A stretch of DNA of 10,255 bases from Anaerolineales bacterium (GTDB lineage Bacteria > Chloroflexota > Anaerolineae > Anaerolineales > UBA6663), in assembly GCA_016789245.1 (NCBI GenBank), contig JAEURM010000049.1, forward strand, positions 1 to 10,255, given 5' to 3'. Shown piece by piece: positions 1-6,270 of the stretch. Under the pieces are notes generated by a model. That model saw only the letters and a list, made by a program, of their open reading frames with translations. It was not told the origin of the DNA and made no database searches. Position 1 is the first letter of the stretch, and each line of letters begins with the position of its first letter. The position numbers were made by a program, and so were the translations under genes.

Positions 1-1952
1 AGGCGTTGGGCTATCGCCAGCCCGTTGCGCGTGGCATTCTGGGGCGCGCGGCCCGTACTCGCCGGCCGGTGCTAGTGAACGATGTGACGGCTGACCCGGA
101 TTACATCCCCATCCCCAACACGCAACACCGCGCCGAGTTGGCGATTCCCATCCAAGTGGCAGAGCGTTTACTAGGCGTGCTGAACATTGAAGATGAGCGC
201 CCGTTTACGGATGAAGATGCCACAGCCTTTCAGATTGTGGCCGACCAGTTGGCGGTGGCCATTGATAACGCACGGTTGTTTGATGACACGCGCGCCAACG
301 TCAATGATTTAATGGCTTTGTATGAACTGAGCCAACGCATCACCGGCGCACGCAGTGCCGATGACACCATGCGGGCCGCGTTGGAGGAGTTAGCCGCTAA
401 CGGCGTCTATCGCTGTACCATCGCGCTCTTTTCGGATTATGACCAAACCGGCCGGCCGTTGCGCTTTCACGTGCCCTATATTTTTGTGCCGGGCGAGGGC
501 GTTTTTCCGGTGGATGAATATGTGCCCACTGGCGATGACGAACTGAACCCCCTGCTAGACCGTGGTGAGATGGTGGCCATAGCCGATGTGATGACGGACG
601 AGCGCGTGCCGGAAAGTTTACGCACTGAGCAATTGGCGGTGGGCCGCCCAGCTTTAGCCATTATCCCGCTCATGGAAGGTGGCCAGCGCATTGGCAATTT
701 AGTGCTCTCGCACTCCTCCGCCCATCATTGGACGGAAGCCGAGTTGCGCCGTTACCGCTCTTCTGCCAACCAAATTGCGGTGGCCATTGAAAATGCCCGC
801 CGTTTTGAACGTGAAGCCAAGCGCACCAATCGGCTGGAACTAATTGCGCGCCTCCGCCAGCGCATTGCCGCGCGGCTAGATTCCACAGAATTGCTCAACA
901 CCACCGCCGAAGCCTTGCACATGCGGCTGGGCTATGAACACATTTCAATTTTTCTGGTGGAGGCGGCGGATGAAACAGTATTGGTGCAAAGCGCCGTAGC
1001 CAGCCAGTGGGATTGGTTGGGCAACCCGCCGTACCGCCAGCCCATGGAGCAGGGTATTTTAGGTGTGGCCGCGCAAACCCGCGCACCTGTGCTAATTAAT
1101 GATGTGCAAGCCGATGAGCGTTACGTGCCCATCCCCGGCGCGGACGCATTGCGGGCGGAGCTGGCTATTCCAATTTTGCTCGGCGAGCGCTTATTAGGCG
1201 TGCTAGATGCGGCCAGCGTTCAACGTCTTTCTGAAGATGATGTAACCGGCCTGAGCATTGTGGCTGACCAGTTGGCCATTGCCTTAGAAAACGCGCGCTT
1301 GTATAACCGCGTGCAAGCTGTGGCCGTGTTGGATGAGCGTCAACGCCTCGCGCGTGATTTGCATGACTCCGTCACGCAACTGATTTTTAGTATTACGCTA
1401 GTGGCGCAGTCTATTCGGCCCGCCTACCAAAAAGATGCCATGGAAGGTGAACGCCGCATTGCCCGCGTGCTAGAGCTGAGCCAGCAGGCGTTGGCCGAAA
1501 TGCGTGAACTGCTCACTGAGTTGCGTAATCCGGTGCAAGAAGGTTTAGTGCCCGCCATCCGCAAACATATTGAACGGCTGTATCAGCGCGAAGGCGTGCC
1601 GGTGCAATATGAAGTACAAGCGTACACGCCGCGCCCGGTGGAGCAAGAAGAAACGCTGTACCGCATTGTGCAAGAAGCACTGAACAACGTGGTGAAGCAC
1701 GCCCGCGCGCAAACGGTGCGCGTGCAATTGGCGCAAGATGCACGCGGCCTAGAACTAACGGTGAGTGATGATGGGCTGGGGTTTGATGCCGAGCATTTGC
1801 CCAGCAACGGCGGCTCATCTAGGGGGTTAGGTTTACGTGGCATGCGGGAGCGGATTGAGCGGCTGGGCGGAACGATTTATATTCAATCTAATCCCGGCGC
1901 CGGCACGGCCATTGTGGCTTTCTTACCAGAGCGGCGCGAAAAGTCATTGTGA
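1..1952 (+). CDS. Multi-GAF sensor histidine kinase, NarL/HPK7 type (5' truncated)
   Basis: The frame is open from the first base, so the gene begins upstream of the window; residues here are numbered from the codon at position 6. The visible part holds the end of one GAF domain (to about residue 92), a second GAF (about 115-265) and a third (about 295-437), then a HisKA_3 dimerisation domain with the phospho-acceptor in DLHDSVTQ (His453), and a HATPase_c domain with N-box EALNN (Asn560/561), DDGLGFD (588-594) and GLGLRGMRER near 607. No membrane segment is visible, so it is probably a cytosolic sensor that binds small ligands through its GAF domains. GAF1 and GAF3 are strongly alike, sharing YRQP, RAELAIPI, ERLLGVL and IVADQLA, which points to internal duplication. 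The response regulator 66 bases downstream is its likely partner. The signal is unknown. Confidence 0.93.
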   Translation, partial: ALGYRQPVARGILGRAARTRRPVLVNDVTADPDYIPIPNTQHRAELAIPIQVAERLLGVLNIEDERPFTDEDATAFQIVADQLAVAIDNARLFDDTRANVNDLMALYELSQRITGARSADDTMRAALEELAANGVYRCTIALFSDYDQTGRPLRFHVPYIFVPGEGVFPVDEYVPTGDDELNPLLDRGEMVAIADVMTDERVPESLRTEQLAVGRPALAIIPLMEGGQRIGNLVLSHSSAHHWTEAELRRYRSSANQIAVAIENARRFEREAKRTNRLELIARLRQRIAARLDSTELLNTTAEALHMRLGYEHISIFLVEAADETVLVQSAVASQWDWLGNPPYRQPMEQGILGVAAQTRAPVLINDVQADERYVPIPGADALRAELAIPILLGERLLGVLDAASVQRLSEDDVTGLSIVADQLAIALENARLYNRVQAVAVLDERQRLARDLHDSVTQLIFSITLVAQSIRPAYQKDAMEGERRIARVLELSQQALAEMRELLTELRNPVQEGLVPAIRKHIERLYQREGVPVQYEVQAYTPRPVEQEETLYRIVQEALNNVVKHARAQTVRVQLAQDARGLELTVSDDGLGFDAEHLPSNGGSSRGLGLRGMRERIERLGGTIYIQSNPGAGTAIVAFLPERREKSL

Positions 1953-1955
1953 GCC

Positions 1956-1983
1956 GTCACACCCGCGAGAGCGGGAGTGATGA
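1956..1983. repeat. Short hairpin repeat, GTCA-CCCGC-GAGA-GCGGG type
   Basis: A nearly perfect stem (1958-1966 with 1971-1979, one A-A mismatch) closed by a GAGA tetraloop starts a few bases after the kinase stop codon. There is no T-run behind it, so it is unlikely to be an intrinsic terminator. Two related hairpins lie at 9879-9947, so I read it as a dispersed palindromic repeat. It could also act as an mRNA-stabilising or processing hairpin between the kinase and regulator cistrons. Confidence 0.6.
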
Positions 1984-2018
1984 TGTGCATAAGCTGAATA
2001 ACCAAAACGGAGAACGGA

Positions 2019-2651
2019 ATGACTCGTTTACTCATTGTGGATGACCATACCATTGTGCGCGAAGGCTTGCGGCTATTGCTGGAAGATGAACCCGAAATAG
2101 ATGTGGTGGGCGAAGCGGCCAACGGCATACAAGCCGTGGAGCAGGCCGCCGCTTTGCAACCCGACGTGATTTTGCTGGATTTGATGATGCCGGGCCTCTC
2201 CGGCCTAGAAGCCGCGCGGCGCATTTTGGCGCACCAGCCGCAATGCCGCATTATTGTGCTCACTTCTTTTGCCGAAGGGCCAGATGTGCGCACCGCCATG
2301 CAAATTGGCGTGGCCGGTTACTTGCTCAAAGATGTGCTAAAAGAAGATTTGCTGGCCGCCATTGCCCGCGCCGCACGCGGTGAGCCAGTGCTCCATCCAG
2401 AAGCGCAACGTAAGCTGATTCAGCAAATTGCCAACCCCACCCCCGAGGCAGAGCCGCTCACGGAACGCGAAACCGATGTACTCAAGTGCATTGCGCGCGG
2501 CCTCAGCAACCGCGAAATTGCTGAAACGCTCCACATCACCGAGGGCACGGTGAAAGGCCACGTGAGCAACATCCTCTCTAAACTGCACCTACAAGACCGT
2601 ACCCAAGCGGCGCTGTACGCGGTGAAAACCGGTTTAGCCCCTAATCCCTGA
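2019..2651 (+). CDS. LuxR/NarL-family response regulator
   Basis: This is a 210-residue protein, the normal length for the NarL family. The N-terminal receiver domain has the acidic pair Asp8/Asp9, phospho-acceptor Asp54 (LLDLMMPG), Thr82 and Lys104. The C-terminal LuxR-type helix-turn-helix covers about residues 145-205 and contains LTERETDVL, GLSNREIAETL and TVKGHVSNIL. The ATG at 2019 is preceded by GGAG at 2009-2012 with good spacing. It follows the kinase by 66 bases and is almost certainly phosphorylated by it and then binds DNA. Its targets cannot be read from the sequence; the small zinc-binding gene downstream and the peptide locus are candidates by position only. The stop codon overlaps a CCCTAATCCCT word that also occurs at 7940-7950. 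Confidence 0.95.
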   Translation: MTRLLIVDDHTIVREGLRLLLEDEPEIDVVGEAANGIQAVEQAAALQPDVILLDLMMPGLSGLEAARRILAHQPQCRIIVLTSFAEGPDVRTAMQIGVAGYLLKDVLKEDLLAAIARAARGEPVLHPEAQRKLIQQIANPTPEAEPLTERETDVLKCIARGLSNREIAETLHITEGTVKGHVSNILSKLHLQDRTQAALYAVKTGLAPNP

Positions 2652-2734
2652 ATTCCTCCCGCCTCCCCCTCTAAAGTTATGCCCTAAAACCTACCCTGCG
2701 CCGCATGTGCCCGCGCCCGAAACGGCGTATTTTG

Positions 2735-2768
2735 AGAGCGTTCGCTTTATTCACTAAGGAAACGCTCT
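2735..2768 (+). promoter_or_regulatory. Perfect 8-bp inverted repeat enclosing the ribosome binding site
   Basis: AGAGCGTT at 2735-2742 is exactly complementary to AACGCTCT at 2761-2768. The second arm ends on the base just before the ATG at 2769. The 18-base loop contains the Shine-Dalgarno AAGGA (2756-2760). As RNA this would be a stem-loop touching the start codon and presenting the ribosome binding site in the loop. As DNA it could be an operator dyad. The symmetry is seen directly; the regulatory role is inferred. Confidence 0.5.
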
Positions 2769-2987
2769 ATGCACTGCTGGCACTGTGAACGCCCCGCTCA
2801 TAGCCAATGCAAATTTTGTGGCCGCGCGGTCTGTAAAGACCATTTTAAGACCTTGCCGCATGTGCTGGCCGTTTACACCGATGCCCAGCAGACCGTTCAG
2901 GCGTTAGTCACGCCGGAGGCTGTGCATTGCGGTGTGTGCCGCCCGCTGGGTGCGCCGGTGCCGCTGGAATTGAAAGCGAAAGCGTAA
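2769..2987 (+). CDS. Small Cys/His-rich zinc-binding protein (B-box-like)
   Basis: This 72-residue protein has a dense metal-ligand pattern at its N-terminus: Cys3, Cys6, His11, Cys14, Cys17, Cys22 and His25. A further CxxC pair sits at Cys54/Cys57. The spacing resembles treble-clef or B-box-type zinc-binding modules found in small prokaryotic proteins. The ATG at 2769 has AAGGA at 2756-2760, eight bases upstream. There is no signal peptide or membrane segment, so it is cytosolic. The Rieske gene follows after 62 bases that include a hairpin. I cannot assign a function. A role in protein-protein contact or metal handling is possible, and the CxxC motifs could in principle bind iron instead of zinc. 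Confidence 0.75.
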   Translation: MHCWHCERPAHSQCKFCGRAVCKDHFKTLPHVLAVYTDAQQTVQALVTPEAVHCGVCRPLGAPVPLELKAKA

Positions 2988-2996
2988 AACATATTG

Positions 2997-3040
2997 CGTA
3001 TTGCGTAGTGCGTATTCCGTTTTACGCAACACGCAATACG
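2997..3040. repeat. 18-bp imperfect hairpin between zinc-binding and Rieske genes
   Basis: The arms 2997-3014 and 3023-3040 pair over 18 positions with two mismatches around an 8-base loop. The left arm is itself built from the repeated unit TTGCGTA / GTGCGTA. It follows the upstream stop codon by 9 bases and is not followed by a T-run. It looks like a dispersed intergenic palindrome and might also act as a weak bidirectional terminator or mRNA 3'-end stabiliser. Confidence 0.6.
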
Positions 3041-3049
3041 AATCATTCT

Positions 3050-3394
3050 ATGCCCCGTTATCAACTTGCTCAATCTGCAGAAATTGCGCCCGGCCAAATG
3101 AAAAGTTTTAGTGCTGGTGGCCAGCGCGTGCTAGTGATTAACCATAACGGCGAATTCCACGCTGTTAGCGAACTGTGCCCGCACTTGGCCGTGCCGCTTA
3201 GCCGAGGGCGCTTAGACGGTGAATGCCTCACCTGCCCGGGCCACGGCTCACAGTTCAACGTGCGCGATGGCTCTGTGCTTAAGTGGATTGGCCGCAAACC
3301 GGGCTTCCTGAGTAGTTTGCTAGATGGTAAGCCTAAAACCCTCAAACGTTACACCGTCAGTGTAGAAGACGGTGCGTTATACGTAGACGTGTAA
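3050..3394 (+). CDS. Rieske [2Fe-2S] ferredoxin
   Basis: This 114-residue protein is essentially a single Rieske domain. The cluster ligands are clear: Cys43-Pro-His45 and Cys62-Pro-Gly-His65 (CPGHGSQF). The length and pattern fit the small soluble Rieske ferredoxins (NirD/BphF-like) that pass electrons to oxygenases or other redox enzymes. No membrane anchor is present, so it is not a bc1-type Rieske subunit. I chose the ATG at 3050; the frame stays open upstream to a TTG at 2927, but that extension overlaps the previous gene and translates the intergenic hairpin. The ribosome binding site is weak. It lies upstream of the peptide locus and could supply electrons to the flavoenzyme at 4848-6236, which is inference from proximity. 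Residues 85-98 contain a basic loop (SLLDGKPKTLKR). Confidence 0.92.
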   Translation: MPRYQLAQSAEIAPGQMKSFSAGGQRVLVINHNGEFHAVSELCPHLAVPLSRGRLDGECLTCPGHGSQFNVRDGSVLKWIGRKPGFLSSLLDGKPKTLKRYTVSVEDGALYVDV

Positions 3395-3396
3395 GC

Positions 3397-3465
3397 AGGA
3401 GGTGGCTCACGCGTAATCCTTTATCTCCACCTCTAGCTTTTCTTTTTATTTCGCTTTTCTTTTTT
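3397..3465 (+). terminator. Possible terminator or leader: GAGGTGG/CCACCTC stem plus long T-rich tract
   Basis: GAGGTGG (3399-3405) pairs perfectly with CCACCTC (3427-3433) across a 21-base loop. A strongly T-rich stretch follows (3438-3465). This could end transcription after the Rieske gene. The loop is long for an intrinsic terminator, and the T-tract runs directly into the ribosome binding site of the next gene, so an untranslated leader is equally possible. I could not find a convincing -35/-10 pair here. Confidence 0.4.
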
Positions 3466-3470
3466 GGAGG
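3466..3470 (+). promoter_or_regulatory. Strong Shine-Dalgarno GGAGG for the precursor peptide
   Basis: GGAGG lies five bases before the ATG at 3476. It is the best ribosome binding site in the window and fixes the start: the in-frame TTG at 3464 overlaps the site itself and cannot be the start. A strong site fits a peptide made in excess over its processing enzymes. Confidence 0.8.
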
Positions 3471-3475
3471 TCAAC

Positions 3476-3778
3476 ATGCGTCAAGAAGTTCTCGCCACCA
3501 TTCTCGAGCGAATGGCGATTGATCCGGAGTTCCGGCAACAAGTGGAAACCCGCCCGGGCAAAACGTTGGTGGAAGCCGGCCTAACTTGGGAAGAATTCAA
3601 AGAGTTGCAAGAGCAACAAGCGGCCAGCGGCCCGCAAGCCGAAGCTTTGGGTGAACGTTCCTCAGCGGCGTTCACGGCCGCCGGTTCACTGTGGAACAAA
3701 CTCACCGGACAGTGTGGATGCACCGCCAGTTGGCTCAGAGGCACCGATAGCGGCGCGATTGTGCCGTTTTGCACGTAG
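3476..3778 (+). CDS. Putative RiPP precursor peptide with NHLP-like leader
   Basis: This 100-residue peptide has a leader of about 50 residues that is acidic and helical. It has the DPEFRQQVETRPGKTLVEAGLTWEE pattern in two parts: DPEFRQQV at 16-23 and LVEAGLTWEEFKEL at 31-44. That arrangement (DPxFRxxxxxxPxxxLxExGLTxEE) is characteristic of NHLP-clan (nitrile hydratase leader-like, Os1348/Franean1_4349-type) RiPP leaders. A linker rich in Ala, Glu, Ser and Gln follows (46-65). The C-terminal part differs in composition: Cys80, Cys82 and Cys99, with Thr83, Ser85, Thr90, Ser92 and Thr100, plus Trp73 and Trp86. The three Cys residues occur only in this segment. A GG-like cleavage motif is not obvious; AAG (68-70) and TG (77-78) are candidates. 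The downstream PqqD-M50 protein supports the RiPP reading. The class of modification is unknown. The family assignment is from pattern memory and was not searched. Confidence 0.8.
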   Translation: MRQEVLATILERMAIDPEFRQQVETRPGKTLVEAGLTWEEFKELQEQQAASGPQAEALGERSSAAFTAAGSLWNKLTGQCGCTASWLRGTDSGAIVPFCT

Positions 3779-3794
3779 CACCAGTCTTGTCAAT

Positions 3795-3847
3795 CAAGCA
3801 ACCTGAGTGGAGACCCGCTCAGGTTGCTTGCTCCGTTTGGAGCAAGC
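3795..3847 (+). promoter_or_regulatory. Two overlapping, mutually exclusive hairpins after the precursor gene
   Basis: Hairpin 1 is a perfect 13-bp stem (3795-3807 with 3818-3830, core AAGCAACCTGAG / CTCAGGTTGCTT). Hairpin 2 is a perfect 9-bp stem (GCTTGCTCC 3826-3834 with GGAGCAAGC 3839-3847) with a GTTT loop. Bases 3826-3830 belong to both, so both cannot fold fully at once. No T-run follows. In known lanthipeptide operons, a stem-loop after the precursor gene limits read-through to the enzyme genes or stabilises the short transcript, and this could serve that purpose. The alternative-fold design would also suit attenuation. Confidence 0.65.
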
Positions 3848-3890
3848 CGCGCGCCTAATTGTTACTGAACCAACTCAGGAATCATCCATC

Positions 3891-4817
3891 ATGTGCGTTA
3901 AACCCAACACCCCCGCTGAAGCTGATACTTTGGAACAAATCCGCGCCATTAGCCAGAGCATGGCCCAGGGCGCTTTGGGCGCTGATTTATTTTTTGCGCG
4001 GGGCCGCGCCCGCAAGCAAGTAAAGCATTTGGAAGAAGCGGTGCATGATTTAACGCACGCGTTGGAAAGCACTCCGCCGCTAGCCGAGCGTGAGCAAGCC
4101 ATTGCCTACAACCTGCGCGGCATTTGCTACCGCCGTTTGGAGCGTTACCCAGAAGCAATTGCCGATGCAGACCAGAGTTTAGAACTGCGGCCCGAGTATT
4201 CACCCTTTTGGGCAGACCGGGGCTGGGCGTATGTGTGTGCGGGCCAAACGGAGCGCGGCATTGAAGATTTGAACCGTGCGCTGGAATTGCATCCATACTT
4301 CTTGGCCTTCGTCTATCGCGGCGCGGCGTATTTTGATTTGGGCAACTTCACCGCCGCGCTGGCCGATTATGACCGCGTGATTGAACTGTACGCGGAGAAC
4401 ATTTCTTACAGCCCGTTTCTCAACCGTGGCATTCTGCGCCTTATTTTGGGCTACACGCCCACCGCGGCGGAAGCGGACTTTGATATTTCTGTGGCACGTT
4501 TGCCAGACGCGGTAACGCCCAACCCGCGCCCGTATGCTTACCGGGGCTTGGTACGCGCTATGCAAGGCCGCTACACCGAAGCGTTGGCCGATTTGCAATT
4601 AGCCGAAAAGCAGGGCGCTGACCCAATGATTCCGCTGGCCCGGAGTTTGGTGTACGCGCGTGAAAATAACCCGCCCGGCGTGAAAGCTGAAATGCTGGCG
4701 CTAACGCAACTGGCGCAAAGCCATCAAAGGCCGGTTGGCCCACTTTTGCACGCCGCCGCCCACTTTTTCACTAATCCGGTGTCTATCCTCCCCGGCCTCA
4801 CGCCGTTGGTAGCGTAA
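3891..4817 (+). CDS. Tetratricopeptide repeat protein
   Basis: This 308-residue soluble protein consists mostly of TPR units. A degenerate unit lies at about 31-62, clear ones at about 69-102 (RGICYRRLERYPEAIADADQSLEL), 103-136 (RGWAYVCAGQTERGIEDLNRALEL in two stretches) and 137-168 (RGAAYFDLGNFTAALADYDRVIEL likewise), and further units at about 172-205 and 212-245. The C-terminus (250-308) is less regular. There is no signal peptide, membrane segment or catalytic motif. TPRs are protein-binding scaffolds, and here it may hold the precursor or join the processing enzymes. I start it at ATG 3891 with AGGA at 3877-3880. An in-frame GTG at 3807 exists, but it sits inside the hairpin region and lacks a ribosome binding site. 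It is co-directional with the precursor, 112 bases after it and 30 bases before the flavoenzyme. Confidence 0.88.
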   Translation: MCVKPNTPAEADTLEQIRAISQSMAQGALGADLFFARGRARKQVKHLEEAVHDLTHALESTPPLAEREQAIAYNLRGICYRRLERYPEAIADADQSLELRPEYSPFWADRGWAYVCAGQTERGIEDLNRALELHPYFLAFVYRGAAYFDLGNFTAALADYDRVIELYAENISYSPFLNRGILRLILGYTPTAAEADFDISVARLPDAVTPNPRPYAYRGLVRAMQGRYTEALADLQLAEKQGADPMIPLARSLVYARENNPPGVKAEMLALTQLAQSHQRPVGPLLHAAAHFFTNPVSILPGLTPLVA

Positions 4818-4847
4818 ATGAATTGCCAAGAAAGATAAAACTGACTG

Positions 4848-6236
4848 ATGAAAAATGAACACGCGATTGTAATTGGCGCGAGCATGGCTGGGTTAGTGAC
4901 GGCCCGAGTGTTGAGCGATTACTTTAAGCAAGTGACCGTGTTGGAACGGGATGAACTGACCGCCACGCCCACGCCGCGCAAAAGCGTGCCGCAAGGCCAG
5001 CACTTACACGCCTTGTTAGCCAAAGGCCGTTATCTACTCAATCATTATTTCCCCGGCCTGACGGATGAATTAGTAACGCAGGGCGCTTTAGAAGGTGACC
5101 CTACGGACAAGACGCATTGGTTCGTGGATGGCGGGTACCGTCACAAAACTAGGCTTGGCCACACTGTTATTTTGCTGACGCGGCCGCTAGTTGAAACCAC
5201 CCTGCGCGGCCGCGTGTTAGGCCTGCCGAATGTAGGGCTTGTGACGAATGTGGATGTGAAAGAATTGCTCGCCTCAGCCGATAAGGCGCAAGTGTTAGGC
5301 GTGAAATTGGAACAGCGCCAAGCTGAAGGCAAGCCGGTGGCCTCGGAGCTTTACGCTGATTTGGTGGTGGATTGTGCTGGGCGCGGCTCAGCGGCAGTGA
5401 AATGGCTGGCGGCTTTGGGCTTTGATAAGCCCGCCGAAGAGACCATCAAAGTAGATTTAGCCTACGCCACCCGCACATACCGCCGTCGCCCCGAACAGGG
5501 CGATGATGCTTACTTTATTTCGCCCACACCGCCGCATGAGTTTTGTGGCGCCGGTGCCTTTCCGGTGGATGGTAACCGTTGGGTGGTGACGCAAGCCGGC
5601 TATTTTGGCCAGCACCCGCCCGCCGATGAAAAAGGCTTCAATGAATTTGCGCGTAACCTGCCCGCGCCCGATATTTACAACTTGATTACAGATTCGGAGC
5701 CGTTAACGGATATTGTGACTTTCAAGTATCCGTTTAGTTTACGCCGCCGGTATGAAGCCCTCCAGCGCCACCCCGATGGTTACTTAGTATTAGGGGATGC
5801 GATTTGTAGTTTCAATCCGATTTATGGGCAAGGTATGACGAGCGCCAGCCTGCAAGCCGATGCATTAAATACCCGGTTGGCACAAGCGGGCGGAAATTTA
5901 CACGGCTTGTGGCAGCGGTTTTACCCGGCAGTCTCCAAAGTGGTGGATGGGCCGTGGCAATTGGCGGCTGGCGCTGATTTTGCATACCCGCAAGCACAGG
6001 GCAATAAACCGGCTGGCACCGATTTAATTAATCGCTACATTGCCCATCTACAACGGGCCACCCACCATGATCCGGTAGTGCATACGGCCTTTATTGCGTG
6101 CACGAACTTATTAATGCCTACTGCCAGTTTGTTTGCACCCAACATTCTCTTCCGGGTTTGGCGGCATGGTCGTCAACGGCGGCGCACCAATCGTTCCACC
6201 GCCACCCCTAACTTGGCTTCTTCCAGCGCGGATTAG
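4848..6236 (+). CDS. FAD-dependent monooxygenase-like oxidoreductase
   Basis: This 462-residue protein belongs to the group-A flavin monooxygenase / geranylgeranyl-reductase-like superfamily. The N-terminal dinucleotide-binding motif is VIGASMAGL (Gly10-Ala-Ser-Met-Ala-Gly15), with the acidic end of beta-2 in VTVLERDE. The second FAD motif is LVLGDAICSFNPIYGQGM (Gly316-Asp317). The PQGQHLHALLAKG segment after the first motif is typical of the large actinobacterial and chloroflexal branch of uncharacterised FAD-binding monooxygenases. The lysine-containing and WxWxIP motifs of tryptophan halogenases are not seen. The C-terminal tail is very basic (RRRTNR). No membrane segment is convincing. 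It lies 30 bases after the TPR gene and 34 bases before the M50 gene, so one transcript is likely. Its substrate is unknown. Oxidation of the peptide core (for example at Trp or Cys) is inference only. Confidence 0.88.
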   Translation: MKNEHAIVIGASMAGLVTARVLSDYFKQVTVLERDELTATPTPRKSVPQGQHLHALLAKGRYLLNHYFPGLTDELVTQGALEGDPTDKTHWFVDGGYRHKTRLGHTVILLTRPLVETTLRGRVLGLPNVGLVTNVDVKELLASADKAQVLGVKLEQRQAEGKPVASELYADLVVDCAGRGSAAVKWLAALGFDKPAEETIKVDLAYATRTYRRRPEQGDDAYFISPTPPHEFCGAGAFPVDGNRWVVTQAGYFGQHPPADEKGFNEFARNLPAPDIYNLITDSEPLTDIVTFKYPFSLRRRYEALQRHPDGYLVLGDAICSFNPIYGQGMTSASLQADALNTRLAQAGGNLHGLWQRFYPAVSKVVDGPWQLAAGADFAYPQAQGNKPAGTDLINRYIAHLQRATHHDPVVHTAFIACTNLLMPTASLFAPNILFRVWRHGRQRRRTNRSTATPNLASSSAD

Positions 6237-6270
6237 ATGGAATTGAGAGCGGGCGACGTTTTGCTAAAAC

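Noticed and set aside
1956..1983. Rho-independent terminator between kinase and regulator
   Set aside because: The stem is good, but no T-run follows, related copies occur elsewhere, and the two genes are expected to be co-transcribed.
2927..3049. Upstream extension of the Rieske protein from a TTG
   Set aside because: It overlaps the preceding gene out of frame and translates the TTGCGTA hairpin; the Rieske domain begins right after ATG 3050.
3476..3778. Classical bacteriocin with a double-glycine leader
   Set aside because: No GG or GA motif sits directly before the Cys-rich tail, and the long acidic leader fits NHLP-type RiPPs better.
3807..3890. N-terminal extension of the TPR protein from a GTG at 3807
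   Set aside because: It starts inside the hairpin region, has no ribosome binding site, and encodes no domain. ATG 3891 with AGGA upstream is better.
4848..6236. Tryptophan halogenase
   Set aside because: The FAD motifs fit the wider superfamily, but the WxWxIP motif and the catalytic-lysine context of halogenases are not seen.
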